Assembly: GCA_003695105.1 (NCBI GenBank)
Contig: RFIZ01000070.1
Coordinates: 1 to 8,910, forward strand
From: Fidelibacterota bacterium
GTDB taxonomy: Bacteria > Fidelibacterota > Marinisomatia > Marinisomatales > J089
Direction: 5' to 3'
DNA length: 8,910 nt
In this document: positions 1 through 6,943 of the stretch, one piece after another
Position numbering within the stretch: position 1 is the first letter of the stretch
Layout of the letters: every line of letters starts with the position of its first letter
Notes under the pieces: generated by a model
Told to the model about the DNA's origin: nothing
What the model saw: the letters and a program-made list of their open reading frames with translations, nothing else
Database searches by the model: none
Program-made: the position numbers and the translations under genes

Positions 1-1062
1 CTCTTTGATCAGCCCGACTATTCCCGGCGGATGGTCTACTGGCTCCCGTGGCTGTTCGGATACAACACCTATAACCGGCTCCCGGTGGGAGTGATGGTAT
101 ATTCCGGCATGGTGCCGGGATACGACTACGGGATTTCCCTGGTTCCCCTCTATGATTATGTCCATCAAACGATGGCCGGCTTTGGTACCGTTAAAAAAAC
201 CTGGTACCGGCGCTGGGGATTCAAAAAAGCCGAGACCGCTCTTTCCGGCGATCGCTATTTCGGGCACTCGGGCCTGCATCTTGGATTTACCGGGACCCGC
301 CGTCCGACGCTGCACGCTTCCCCGTCCTTCGACGTGAAGGCCGATTACTTCTATCATGATCTTTATGATCAGGCGGCGTTCAACCCGGACCTGTACTCCA
401 CCGGAACCTTGTCCACCCTTCGCTTCCAGGGTACCTGGCGCCGCGTCTACAATCCTTTGTTCCATCTGTCGGCCACGGCCGGCATCGAGGGCGCGCTGGC
501 CGGCGGAGATTTCTGGAAGGGCGAACTGTCTTTCCAGGGAAGCTATCGGTGGACCAGGGCCATCACCTCTACCTGGCGCGCCTGGGTGGGAAGCTTTTTC
601 GTCGATTCGGATGTGCCGCAGCAGTATGAAACCTTCATGGGAGGCGGGGTAGATCCCGATTTCGAACAGCGCTACGTCCTGGACCGGATGAACGGTTTTA
701 CCGGTGGGAAATACAACCTGTACGATGAACAATACCTGGCCGCCGGACCGGGTCTGCGGGGCCGAACCCTGTTGGAGGAATCCACCTCAACAAACGTGTT
801 CTCCACCCGGCAACCGGCCTTCGGGATCAACCTGGATCAATCCCTGCCCAAACTCCCGCTGAAACTCTTCCTCGATCTGGGTGGAAATCGGGATGTTTCC
901 CTGATGACCGATGCAGGCCTGATTCTGGATTTGAGCGGCCTGCAATTGATCATACCCCTGTACCAGAGCTGGGATGGGGATCAGACGCCCACCGACCTGA
1001 AATGGATCCGGGATCGGCTGCGGTTTACCATGAGCGTGCCCGGAATTCGGTTCGGACGGTAG
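1..1062 (+). CDS. C-terminal part of a putative outer-membrane beta-barrel protein (5' end outside the window)
   Basis: The reading frame is open from base 1, so the gene starts upstream; 353 residues are visible before the TAG stop. An internal ATG lies at 31, but the residues before it (LFDQPDYSRR) read as normal protein, so I treat this as a partial gene. The visible part is rich in Tyr, Trp, Phe and Gly, has no cysteine, and shows many short alternating polar/hydrophobic stretches separated by turns, as expected of outer-membrane beta strands, for example around residues 100-190 and 265-340. It ends in GIRFGR rather than the terminal Phe often seen in barrels. The opening (WLPWLFGYNTYNRLPVG) recalls the C-terminal barrel region of large M1-like metallopeptidases annotated in uncultured FCB-group genomes, but no HExxH zinc motif lies in the visible part, so that identity is only a guess. 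It is separated from the next gene by a promoter-like gap. Confidence 0.6.
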   Translation, partial: LFDQPDYSRRMVYWLPWLFGYNTYNRLPVGVMVYSGMVPGYDYGISLVPLYDYVHQTMAGFGTVKKTWYRRWGFKKAETALSGDRYFGHSGLHLGFTGTRRPTLHASPSFDVKADYFYHDLYDQAAFNPDLYSTGTLSTLRFQGTWRRVYNPLFHLSATAGIEGALAGGDFWKGELSFQGSYRWTRAITSTWRAWVGSFFVDSDVPQQYETFMGGGVDPDFEQRYVLDRMNGFTGGKYNLYDEQYLAAGPGLRGRTLLEESTSTNVFSTRQPAFGINLDQSLPKLPLKLFLDLGGNRDVSLMTDAGLILDLSGLQLIIPLYQSWDGDQTPTDLKWIRDRLRFTMSVPGIRFGR

Positions 1063-1123
1063 TCGGTTCCCTCAGATCGCAACTTTATTTTCCCGACGGA
1101 AGGAAGTAAATTCCGACTACCGT
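1056..1123. repeat. 11-bp perfect inverted repeat framing a promoter candidate
   Basis: ACGGTAGTCGG at 1056-1066 is the exact reverse complement of CCGACTACCGT at 1113-1123; 46 bases lie between the arms. The left arm contains the TAG stop of the upstream gene. The right arm begins just after the TAAATT box and is followed by TTTTC. It could be an operator pair around the promoter at 1084-1112, or a long-loop hairpin acting as a weak terminator for the upstream gene. The repeat itself is directly visible; the role is inferred. Confidence 0.6.
1084..1112 (+). promoter_or_regulatory. Putative promoter of the five-gene envelope operon
   Basis: TTTATT at 1084-1089 and TAAATT at 1107-1112 are separated by 17 bases, 54 bases upstream of the first ATG of the operon. 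The same TTTRTT-N17-TAAATTC arrangement occurs before trigger factor at 6889-6917. Matches to the standard sigma-70 boxes are only partial. The boxes partly resemble the Bacteroidota-type promoter (TTTG near -33, TAnnTTTG near -7), though here the first box is TTTA. The call rests on position and on the recurrence of the pattern. Confidence 0.4.
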
Positions 1124-1165
1124 TTTCAACCTTCCACGCCAAGTTTAACCGAGGGAAAACCAGTC

Positions 1166-1597
1166 ATGGCCAAATGGGACAAGGAAAAATTCATCGAACA
1201 TCTGCGCGAATCATGCAGTCGGGAAGTGGCCAAGATCGGCATCCAGATCATCGAATTCACCGAACAGTACGCTGACGATTATTCCTGGGGCCGGGGTACG
1301 GAGCACGGGACGCTTACCTTCCGGGCCAATTCCGATCTGGGGTTGTTGCCGCTGTTCCATTTTACTTCTGATGGAAAAATCAACATTCTGATCAACTTCC
1401 TGAGAAGCAAGGAACTGCCCAAAAAGGTATTACGGGATCTGGTGGTCAAACTGGAAGCCAATTTTCTCCGGGAATACGACCCGGAAATGTATCCCACGGA
1501 TGTGTTTGAACCCGTGGAAGATTTGTTCAACACCCAGGGGCAGGTAGAACGGTTTCTCAAAGCCATCGAAGGGTGTGCCTACCGTCTAAAACAGTGA
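1166..1597 (+). CDS. Small cytosolic protein of unknown function
   Basis: I do not recognise this 143-residue protein. It has no signal peptide and no membrane segment. The N-terminal 35 residues are charged and likely helical (KEKFIEHLRES...), the middle (about 48-82) looks like beta strands around a Gly-rich turn (WGRGTEHGTLTF), and the C-terminal half is again charged and helical. There are two cysteines (C18 and C137), with no visible metal-binding pattern. The start ATG has GAGGG ten bases upstream (1151-1155). It is the first gene of a tight run: its TGA is followed after one base by the ATG of the VKOR-family gene, so the two are probably translationally coupled. Its place in an operon of envelope proteins does not reveal its job, and a regulatory or accessory role is possible but unsupported. 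Confidence 0.8.
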   Translation: MAKWDKEKFIEHLRESCSREVAKIGIQIIEFTEQYADDYSWGRGTEHGTLTFRANSDLGLLPLFHFTSDGKINILINFLRSKELPKKVLRDLVVKLEANFLREYDPEMYPTDVFEPVEDLFNTQGQVERFLKAIEGCAYRLKQ

Positions 1598-1598
1598 G

Positions 1599-2024
1599 AT
1601 GAAATCCCTCCTCCTGGCGATGTCCGCCGTCCTGGCCCTCGCCGGTAGTGTTTTGTCCTTTTATTTTCTGGGGGTCTATCGGCATTGGTTTTCGGGCCAT
1701 CAGCGCTGGGTTCCCCGCCTGTGCCGGATGGAATCCGGTCAATGCACCCGGGTCATTGATACCCCATACGGTCGTCTGGTGGGCTCCATTCCCAACGTCG
1801 TCTGGGGGACGGTGGGAGAACTGGGATTTGCTGTTCTGCTCCTGCTGACCCTGCTAAGAGGGTGGACCCTGTGGCTGCCCCTGGTGGTGAGCGGTGGTAC
1901 CCTGCTGTTGGGGATCTATCTCATCTACGGTCTCATTCGGTTACGAACCGCCTGTCCGGTCTGTCTCACGGTCCACAGTCTGAACCTGCTCATCTTTCTG
2001 TTCCTGATTCTGGCTCTACCGTAA
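1599..2024 (+). CDS. Vitamin K epoxide reductase (VKOR) family membrane protein, no fused thioredoxin domain
   Basis: Bacterial VKOR homologues sit in the inner membrane and pass electrons from a periplasmic thiol oxidoreductase (DsbA-like) to quinone, driving disulfide formation in exported proteins. This 141-residue protein shows the family layout: TM1 about 3-24, a periplasmic loop with a cysteine pair C42 and C49, the conserved Ser in GSIPNVVWG (S63) at the start of TM2 (64-85), TM3 about 91-112, then the active-site CPVC motif (C119, C122) at the start of TM4 (123-140). Many bacterial homologues carry a C-terminal thioredoxin domain; here the protein ends right after TM4, so a separate redox partner is needed and none is in the window. 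It starts one base after the preceding stop and ends three bases before the TonB-dependent receptor. The exported deiminase two genes downstream has five cysteines, making it a plausible client (inference). Confidence 0.88.
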   Translation: MKSLLLAMSAVLALAGSVLSFYFLGVYRHWFSGHQRWVPRLCRMESGQCTRVIDTPYGRLVGSIPNVVWGTVGELGFAVLLLLTLLRGWTLWLPLVVSGGTLLLGIYLIYGLIRLRTACPVCLTVHSLNLLIFLFLILALP

Positions 2025-2027
2025 TTC

Positions 2028-4574
2028 ATGAGGCGCATCGGCTCCGGTCTGATCTGTTTCTGGTTGGTGACAGGGGTGGTCACCCCGGCTCAGACCACCA
2101 CCGGGATTCGGGGACAGGTCCTGGATGCGGCGACGGGTAAGCCTCTGCCTGGGACCAATGTTCTGGTGGAAAACACCGATCGGGGAGCCGCAGCCGATTC
2201 GGCCGGGAATTTCCGGATCGTCCCCCTCCATCCGGGATATTACAACCTCCGATTCGATCATATCGGCTATTCGCCGTTGATCAAACTCAACGTCCATGTG
2301 GTGGAAGGGCGGGTGGTTGACTTGCCGGTACGTCTGGTACGGGAACCGATTTCCCTGGCGGGGGTTACGGTGTCCCGCCAATATTTCGAAAAGGATGCCG
2401 ACGTGATGGGGAGTAACCGGACGGTGGATCAGGAAGAACTGCGGCGGGACCCCGGAGGTGCCTATGACATCCAGCGCATGGTCCAGTCACTCCCGTCAGT
2501 GGTATCCTCGGCGGACCAGCAAAATGAAATCGTGGTGCGGGGGGGAGGACCGGGGGAAAACCTGTTTTTGATGGACAACATTGAGATCGCCAATCCCAAC
2601 CACTTCGGTCAACAGGGCACCGGCGGTGGCCCGGTCAATATGATCAATCCCTATCTGGTGGATCGCATCGATTTCGTGGCCGGGGCCTTCCCTGCCAAAT
2701 ACGGGAATAAACTTTCCAGTGTCATGAATATCCATCTCCGGGAAGGAAACCGTACCCGGTCCGAACTCAGCCTGGATATGAACATGTCCGGTGCCGGGAT
2801 CGTAGCGGAAGGTCCCCTCCGGCCCTGGGAGGGCACCTACCTGTTTTCCTGGAAACGAAGTTACCTGGATTTCGTCATTCGCAGCACAGGGTTGACGGCG
2901 GTGCCGGTCTATTGGAATACCCAGACAAAAATCACCTTCCGTCCGTCTCCGTCAGACCATCTGGCCCTGAACTGGATCTACGGGAGGGACGCCGTCGACG
3001 TAGTGGGGGAAAACGACGCCTGGACCCGGGGCACCAACAATGTGGACGTGGACGGGGATCAGGGTGCCCTGGGACTGACCTGGCGGCATCTCTGGCAGGG
3101 AAACGGCATGACCCGGGTGACGGTGGCGTCCACCCGGGCCTGGTTTCGGTACGATGTCTTCCGATTCACTCCACGGGGCCGCCGGTACCGGACCTATTAC
3201 CAGAATGATGTGGAATACGATTATCAGGGGAAGCTGGATTTCCTCTGGCAACCTACGGCGGCGGATGAAATCCGGGGAGGCATGGATCTGAAAGACCTGG
3301 GGATGGCCAACCGGGCCCAGGCGGTGAACGATACGATCTGGCTCTGGGGCTACCGCTTCCCCGGATCATCGGGTATGTATGTCACTGATCTGGTGGATAC
3401 CACCTGGAGGCAAGAGGTGTTCCCGGTGATCCAGGATGCCGATTCCACTGTCTGGGATTCTGCCGGTGTCTATCATTACGGGGTCGCGGACGCTGAGGGC
3501 CACTGGCACTGGGTCGATGTCAAACCGGTGGCTGTCCTGGACCTGGTGGAGGGATACCACCTGAATCATGCGGTCCTGTCCCTGCGGTCCAGCGCTTTTC
3601 TGCAATGGAAACGCAGTTTCCGCTCCGGATGGGATCTGGTGGTCGGTGCCCGGTGGGGATCGTTTGCCCTCAACCGGGATTCCTGGATTTCGCCGCGTGT
3701 GTCTCTTTCCTATCACCTGACACCGGCTACCAGCCTCCATCTGGCCTACGGCCGTCACCACCAGATTCCGGCTCTCAAACTGATGCTGTGGGATGACCAC
3801 AACCGTAGCCTGTCTTCTAAATGGAACGACCAATGGGTCGCCGGTCTCGATACCTATTTCACCGCGGATACCCGGGGTACCCTGGAGGTTTACTGGAAGC
3901 GCACCCGGGACATTCCCCTCTCCATGGCCGACCTGACGCCGGACTCTGCGGATGTGTCCCGCATCTATGTGAATCATCGCGTGGCCACAGCCCGGGGTGT
4001 GGAATGGTTCCTCCAGAAAAAAATGGCCCGGGATTTGTTCGGCACCGTCTCCTGGTCCTGGTATACAACCGCAGGGGAGGATTACCGCCTGCCTCAGCAT
4101 GTACGCACCTTTCCCCTGGACTATGATTTTCATCAGGTTCTGAATATCATTGCCGGATATCGCCTGCCGTTCCGGACGGTGACCGGTGAACGGATCCTCC
4201 ACCGGGTCTGGTGGAAAAAAGTCTTGGCACATACCCTGGGGGCAGGAGCAGATGAGCTGGAATTTTCCTTCCGGTATCGGTATTCCGGGGGCAAACCCTA
4301 TACACCCCAAACTTATGATTGGAACACGCGCCGTTGGTATATTGCGGCACATCAGCCCTACAACAGTCGCCGCTTTCCTTTTTACAGCCGTTTGGATGTG
4401 ATGATCATGTGGCATGTCCGGATCAAATCCGTGGCCATGACTTCCTATATCGATATCCAGAACGTATTCGACCGGGACAACATCTGGGACTTCCAGTACA
4501 ACGACGACGGAACCCGGGAAAATATCTACCAATTCAAAGTATTCCCTGTGGGAGGTATCACTCTGGAATTTTAA
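2028..4574 (+). CDS. TonB-dependent outer-membrane receptor with carboxypeptidase-regulatory-like N-terminal domain
   Basis: Proteins of this family import specific ligands through the outer membrane using TonB energy. The 848 residues give a signal peptide (about 1-22, ending TPAQ), a carboxypeptidase-regulatory-like Ig-fold domain (about 26-105, with GQVLDAATGKPLPGTNVLV), a short linker (GVTVS), a plug domain (about 125-236, with EIVVRGGGPGENLFLMDN at 167-184 and FPAKYG), then a long barrel of aromatic-rich strands ending in Phe848, the usual C-terminal residue of outer-membrane proteins. The only cysteine is in the signal peptide. I see no clear TonB box. No SusD-like lipoprotein gene is adjacent, so it is not an obvious SusCD glycan system. 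It starts three bases after the VKOR gene and is followed after eight bases by the deiminase gene, so its ligand may be linked to that enzyme (inference). An unusually long Trp- and Asp-rich stretch (about residues 440-510) is probably an extracellular loop. Confidence 0.92.
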   Translation: MRRIGSGLICFWLVTGVVTPAQTTTGIRGQVLDAATGKPLPGTNVLVENTDRGAAADSAGNFRIVPLHPGYYNLRFDHIGYSPLIKLNVHVVEGRVVDLPVRLVREPISLAGVTVSRQYFEKDADVMGSNRTVDQEELRRDPGGAYDIQRMVQSLPSVVSSADQQNEIVVRGGGPGENLFLMDNIEIANPNHFGQQGTGGGPVNMINPYLVDRIDFVAGAFPAKYGNKLSSVMNIHLREGNRTRSELSLDMNMSGAGIVAEGPLRPWEGTYLFSWKRSYLDFVIRSTGLTAVPVYWNTQTKITFRPSPSDHLALNWIYGRDAVDVVGENDAWTRGTNNVDVDGDQGALGLTWRHLWQGNGMTRVTVASTRAWFRYDVFRFTPRGRRYRTYYQNDVEYDYQGKLDFLWQPTAADEIRGGMDLKDLGMANRAQAVNDTIWLWGYRFPGSSGMYVTDLVDTTWRQEVFPVIQDADSTVWDSAGVYHYGVADAEGHWHWVDVKPVAVLDLVEGYHLNHAVLSLRSSAFLQWKRSFRSGWDLVVGARWGSFALNRDSWISPRVSLSYHLTPATSLHLAYGRHHQIPALKLMLWDDHNRSLSSKWNDQWVAGLDTYFTADTRGTLEVYWKRTRDIPLSMADLTPDSADVSRIYVNHRVATARGVEWFLQKKMARDLFGTVSWSWYTTAGEDYRLPQHVRTFPLDYDFHQVLNIIAGYRLPFRTVTGERILHRVWWKKVLAHTLGAGADELEFSFRYRYSGGKPYTPQTYDWNTRRWYIAAHQPYNSRRFPFYSRLDVMIMWHVRIKSVAMTSYIDIQNVFDRDNIWDFQYNDDGTRENIYQFKVFPVGGITLEF

Positions 4575-4582
4575 CTTTCCCT

Positions 4583-6223
4583 ATGATCCTTTCCCCATAC
4601 AGGTCCCTGGCTCTGGTCGTTCTGGCGGTCGTGAGCCTGGGCGCCCAGCCACCGACTCCTCCCCCGCTCATGGAACCGCAGCTCTGGCCGGAAGGCGATT
4701 CGGTCCGGGTCGAGTTGCCCATCGGATTTACGGCAGAGGAATGGGAACAACGGGGGCAAATTGCCTCCCAGGGGCGGTCCACCGATCCGCCGCCGTCTCC
4801 GGTGCGAAATCTGGCGGAATGGGAGCGAATGCAGGGTGTACTGATTCGCTATCCCCTGGGAATTCCGGTGGACCTGGTCCGCCAGTTTGCCGAAGATGTC
4901 ATCGTCTATTGTCTGGTCTCCACTTCCCAGCAGAGTGCGGCCGTGAGTCAGTTCCAGGCCGCCGGAGTGAATCTGGACCAGGTAGAATTCATCCTGGGAA
5001 ATACCGATAGTTACTGGACCCGCGACTATGGTCCCTGGTGGGTAGTGGACGGGACCGGCGACATCGCCGTGGTGGATTTCACCTACAACCGTCCCCGCCC
5101 CAATGACAATCAGGCCCCGTGGAAAGTCGCCAATTTTTTAGGCTCGGGCTATTACGCCATGGATCTGGTCCACACCGGAGGCAATTACATGACCGATGCC
5201 TTCGGGATATCGGCTTCCTCCGATCTGGTATATGTGGAGAATCCCGGCTGGACGGCCGGAGAGATCCTGGCTGAGATGGGCACCTATTACGGTGTACACA
5301 CCTACCATGTGCTGGACGATCCCAACAACACCTATATCGACCATATCGACTGCTGGGGGAAATTTCTGGCGCCGGACAAAGTCCTGATCCGATCCGTTCC
5401 GCCAACCCATTCCCAGTACGACGAAATTGAGGCCGTGGCGGAGTATTTCGCCGGCCAGATCTGTGCCTATGGCACTCCCTATCGGGTCTACCGAGTTTAT
5501 ACGCCCAACGATGAGCCCTATACCAATTCCCTGATTCTGAACGACAAGATTTACGTGCCAATGGTTCCCTGGGGAGGCGACAACAATCAGGCGGCCATTC
5601 AAGCCTATCAGGATGCCTGTCCCGGATACACCATCGTTCCGGTGGATCCTCCCGCCGCCAATCCCTGGCTGTCCACCGATGCCCTCCATTGCCGGGCCAA
5701 GGGAATACCGGATCAGGGCTACCTGGAAATCCAACACCTTCCTCCGCCGGTCCCCTGGGCTCCGGACAGCATGGCCCTGGTCGCCCGCATCGTGGCCCAC
5801 AGCGGATGGGGATTGATCGTCGATTCCATCCGGGTCGTCTGGAAAACGGAGCGTATGGACCAGCTCCGGTTCCAGGTCGGGGAAAGTGTGGGAAACGACA
5901 GTTTTGCCGTTGCCCTGCCGGCAGTCCCCGTGACGACGGACATTCATTACCTCTGGGAAGCCGCCGATTCCTCCGGGCGACATGAACGGTTGCCCCTTGC
6001 CGGAGAGTTTGTGGTGGAGGCTGCCGGTGTTCTGACCCCGGGAGACGTTACCATGGACGGCGAATTCACGATCGCGGATGTCCTGGCCGTTTTCGACGGT
6101 CTGGCCGGCACCTCCTGGGAGGGCTATCAGATCGATCTTGCGGATGTGAACCAGGACGGTGCCGTCACTCTCCTGGACGGGATGCTTCTGCTCACCCAAT
6201 TGTCACAGGAAACCGAACCTTGA
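4583..6223 (+). CDS. Secreted peptidylarginine-deiminase-like enzyme (PPAD / agmatine deiminase superfamily) with Ig-like domain and C-terminal type I dockerin
   Basis: The start at 4583 gives a clean signal peptide (MILSPYRS then a hydrophobic core to about residue 20, cleavage near GAQ); an in-frame ATG at 4319 would run 250 bases into the receptor gene and lacks one. The 546-residue product has a Pro-rich lead (22-75), a guanidino-group-modifying domain (about 76-380), a beta-rich Ig-like domain (about 385-480), and a dockerin (484-541). The catalytic set is visible: D148 in WTRDYGPW, H254 and D256 in YIDHIDCW, N315 in YTNSLILN, C370 in HCRAK. R170 and R172 in NRPRPND match the pair that in P. 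gingivalis PPAD grips the carboxylate of C-terminal arginine. The dockerin has two calcium-loop repeats (D488/T490/D492/T496/D499 and D521/N523/D525/T529/D532). The expected reaction is hydrolysis of an arginine guanidino group to citrulline plus ammonia outside the cytoplasm; agmatine or another guanidine is the alternative substrate. No strong ribosome-binding site precedes it; coupling to the receptor gene is likely. Confidence 0.9.
   Translation: MILSPYRSLALVVLAVVSLGAQPPTPPPLMEPQLWPEGDSVRVELPIGFTAEEWEQRGQIASQGRSTDPPPSPVRNLAEWERMQGVLIRYPLGIPVDLVRQFAEDVIVYCLVSTSQQSAAVSQFQAAGVNLDQVEFILGNTDSYWTRDYGPWWVVDGTGDIAVVDFTYNRPRPNDNQAPWKVANFLGSGYYAMDLVHTGGNYMTDAFGISASSDLVYVENPGWTAGEILAEMGTYYGVHTYHVLDDPNNTYIDHIDCWGKFLAPDKVLIRSVPPTHSQYDEIEAVAEYFAGQICAYGTPYRVYRVYTPNDEPYTNSLILNDKIYVPMVPWGGDNNQAAIQAYQDACPGYTIVPVDPPAANPWLSTDALHCRAKGIPDQGYLEIQHLPPPVPWAPDSMALVARIVAHSGWGLIVDSIRVVWKTERMDQLRFQVGESVGNDSFAVALPAVPVTTDIHYLWEAADSSGRHERLPLAGEFVVEAAGVLTPGDVTMDGEFTIADVLAVFDGLAGTSWEGYQIDLADVNQDGAVTLLDGMLLLTQLSQETEP
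6034..6208 (+). other. Type I dockerin domain, two F-hand repeats, inside the deiminase gene
   Basis: Residues 484-541 of the deiminase contain GDVTMDGEFTIADV and ADVNQDGAVTLLDG, each with Asp/Thr/Asn at the calcium-binding loop positions followed by a hydrophobic helix. Dockerins bind cohesin modules, or in many non-cellulosomal bacteria anchor or stabilise secreted proteins. No cohesin is encoded in the window, so the partner is unknown. Confidence 0.85.
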
Positions 6224-6237
6224 AGAAGGGAAGCACC

Positions 6238-6873
6238 ATGATTTATGAACCCATGACCGCCTTTACGGACCTGTTAATTACGATCTTTGCCCTGTATTTT
6301 GCCTGGAGATTGTCCTTCGTCTACCGGGCAACCCTCCAGAATACGACCTGGCACTGGATCCGTGTGTTCTGGTTTTTAGCCCTGGGCTCTTTTCTGGGAG
6401 CCGTGTCCCATGGTCTGGGACCCTATTTTTCCCCGGCACTTCGGGACGGAATCTGGAAAGCCACCACCCTTTCCATCGGCCTGGTGAGCTGCTTTTTCCT
6501 GCTCGCCGGCGGCTATACCGTTTTCAACTACGCCACCATGCAGTGGATACGCTGGTTACCGGTGTTGGCTCTGGCAGCCTATACGGTGGTGATTCTCCGG
6601 GATGCGCGCTTTATCAATGTAGTCAAATTCTATGCTCCCAGTCTGGTCCTGGTCCTGTTGTTCATGATCTACCTCTACTTCCAGGGTCGGGTGGCCGGTT
6701 CCGGGGCAGTGGCTCTGGGCATTGGGATCTCTTTTCTGGCGGCCGGTATTCAGGTCAGTGGCTGGGACCTGCATCCTTCCTTCAATCACAATGATGTATA
6801 CCATGTGGTCCAAATTCTGGGTATGTATTCCATATATCAGGGGGCCCGGTTGCTGATGGACGTGACAGTCTGA
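6238..6873 (+). CDS. Seven-helix integral membrane protein, possibly DUF6962-like
   Basis: I chose the ATG at 6238 because GAAGGGAAG lies just upstream; a TTG at 6220 would overlap the deiminase stop and add six residues (MKKGST). The 211 residues are almost all membrane: helices at about 8-26, 39-60, 72-92, 104-120, 129-148, 155-173 and 184-204. Conserved-looking polar residues cluster at membrane edges: S57-H58 in TM2, and WDLHPSFNHNDVYHVVQ (D177, H179, H184, D186, H189) leading into TM7. The last segment resembles a family I remember as DUF6962, which has no known function. The His/Asp placement in TM2 and TM7 is reminiscent of CREST-superfamily hydrolases such as alkaline ceramidases, but the spacing is H-x4-H rather than H-x3-H, so I do not claim that activity. 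It is the last gene of the operon, 14 bases after the deiminase. Confidence 0.85.
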   Translation: MIYEPMTAFTDLLITIFALYFAWRLSFVYRATLQNTTWHWIRVFWFLALGSFLGAVSHGLGPYFSPALRDGIWKATTLSIGLVSCFFLLAGGYTVFNYATMQWIRWLPVLALAAYTVVILRDARFINVVKFYAPSLVLVLLFMIYLYFQGRVAGSGAVALGIGISFLAAGIQVSGWDLHPSFNHNDVYHVVQILGMYSIYQGARLLMDVTV

Positions 6874-6878
6874 GTGGC

Positions 6879-6900
6879 ACGGGAATGGTTTGTTCCCCGT
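6879..6900. repeat. Imperfect inverted repeat in the gap before trigger factor
   Basis: ACGGGAA (6879-6885) faces TTCCCCGT (6893-6900) across a 7-base loop; the stem pairs except for one bulged C. No run of T follows (CTGAGG comes next), so it is a poor intrinsic terminator. It overlaps the first box of the promoter candidate. GTCTGAG is also directly repeated at 6868-6874 and 6899-6905, the first copy spanning the stop codon of the upstream gene. Confidence 0.4.
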
Positions 6901-6917
6901 CTGAGGCGGAGTAAATT
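6889..6917 (+). promoter_or_regulatory. Putative promoter of the trigger factor-clpP operon
   Basis: TTTGTT (6889-6894), 17 bases, then TAAATT (6912-6917) lie 27 bases before the TTG start. The arrangement matches the one at 1084-1112, and the shared 3' edge extends to AGTAAATTC. Read as a Bacteroidota-type promoter, TTTG is followed 19 bases later by TAAATTCA, a partial match to TAnnTTTG. The transcript start would fall around 6924. Confidence 0.45.
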
Positions 6918-6932
6918 CAGCACCCATTTTTT

Positions 6933-6937
6933 GAGGA
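6933..6937 (+). promoter_or_regulatory. Ribosome-binding site that fixes the TTG start of trigger factor
   Basis: GAGGA lies six bases before the TTG at 6944. There is no in-frame ATG nearby that would give the conserved N-terminal strand, so the non-ATG start is well supported. Confidence 0.7.
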
Positions 6938-6943
6938 AATAGA

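Noticed and set aside
3366..4532. Antisense open frame of 388 codons within the receptor gene
   Set aside because: Its translation is rich in Gly, Pro, His and Ile with no domain or signal; it mirrors the strong codon bias of the receptor gene on the other strand.
2028..4574. SusC-type glycan importer
   Set aside because: No SusD-like gene is adjacent, and the neighbours are a deiminase and a VKOR rather than glycan enzymes; only the general TonB-dependent receptor call is supported.
4319..4582. Long N-terminal extension of the deiminase frame starting inside the receptor gene
   Set aside because: It is the shadow of a well-supported coding region in another frame, adds low-complexity sequence without homology, and would bury the clear signal peptide that begins at 4583.
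5138..6199. Antisense open frame of 353 codons opposite the deiminase
   Set aside because: It covers the catalytic and dockerin motifs of the sense gene and shows no recognisable protein of its own.
6220..6237. TTG start for the seven-helix protein
   Set aside because: It overlaps the deiminase stop, has no better ribosome-binding site, and the purine-rich GAAGGGAAG sits correctly for the ATG at 6238.
6879..6900. Intrinsic terminator after the envelope operon
   Set aside because: The hairpin is short with a bulge and no T-run follows; kept only as an inverted repeat.
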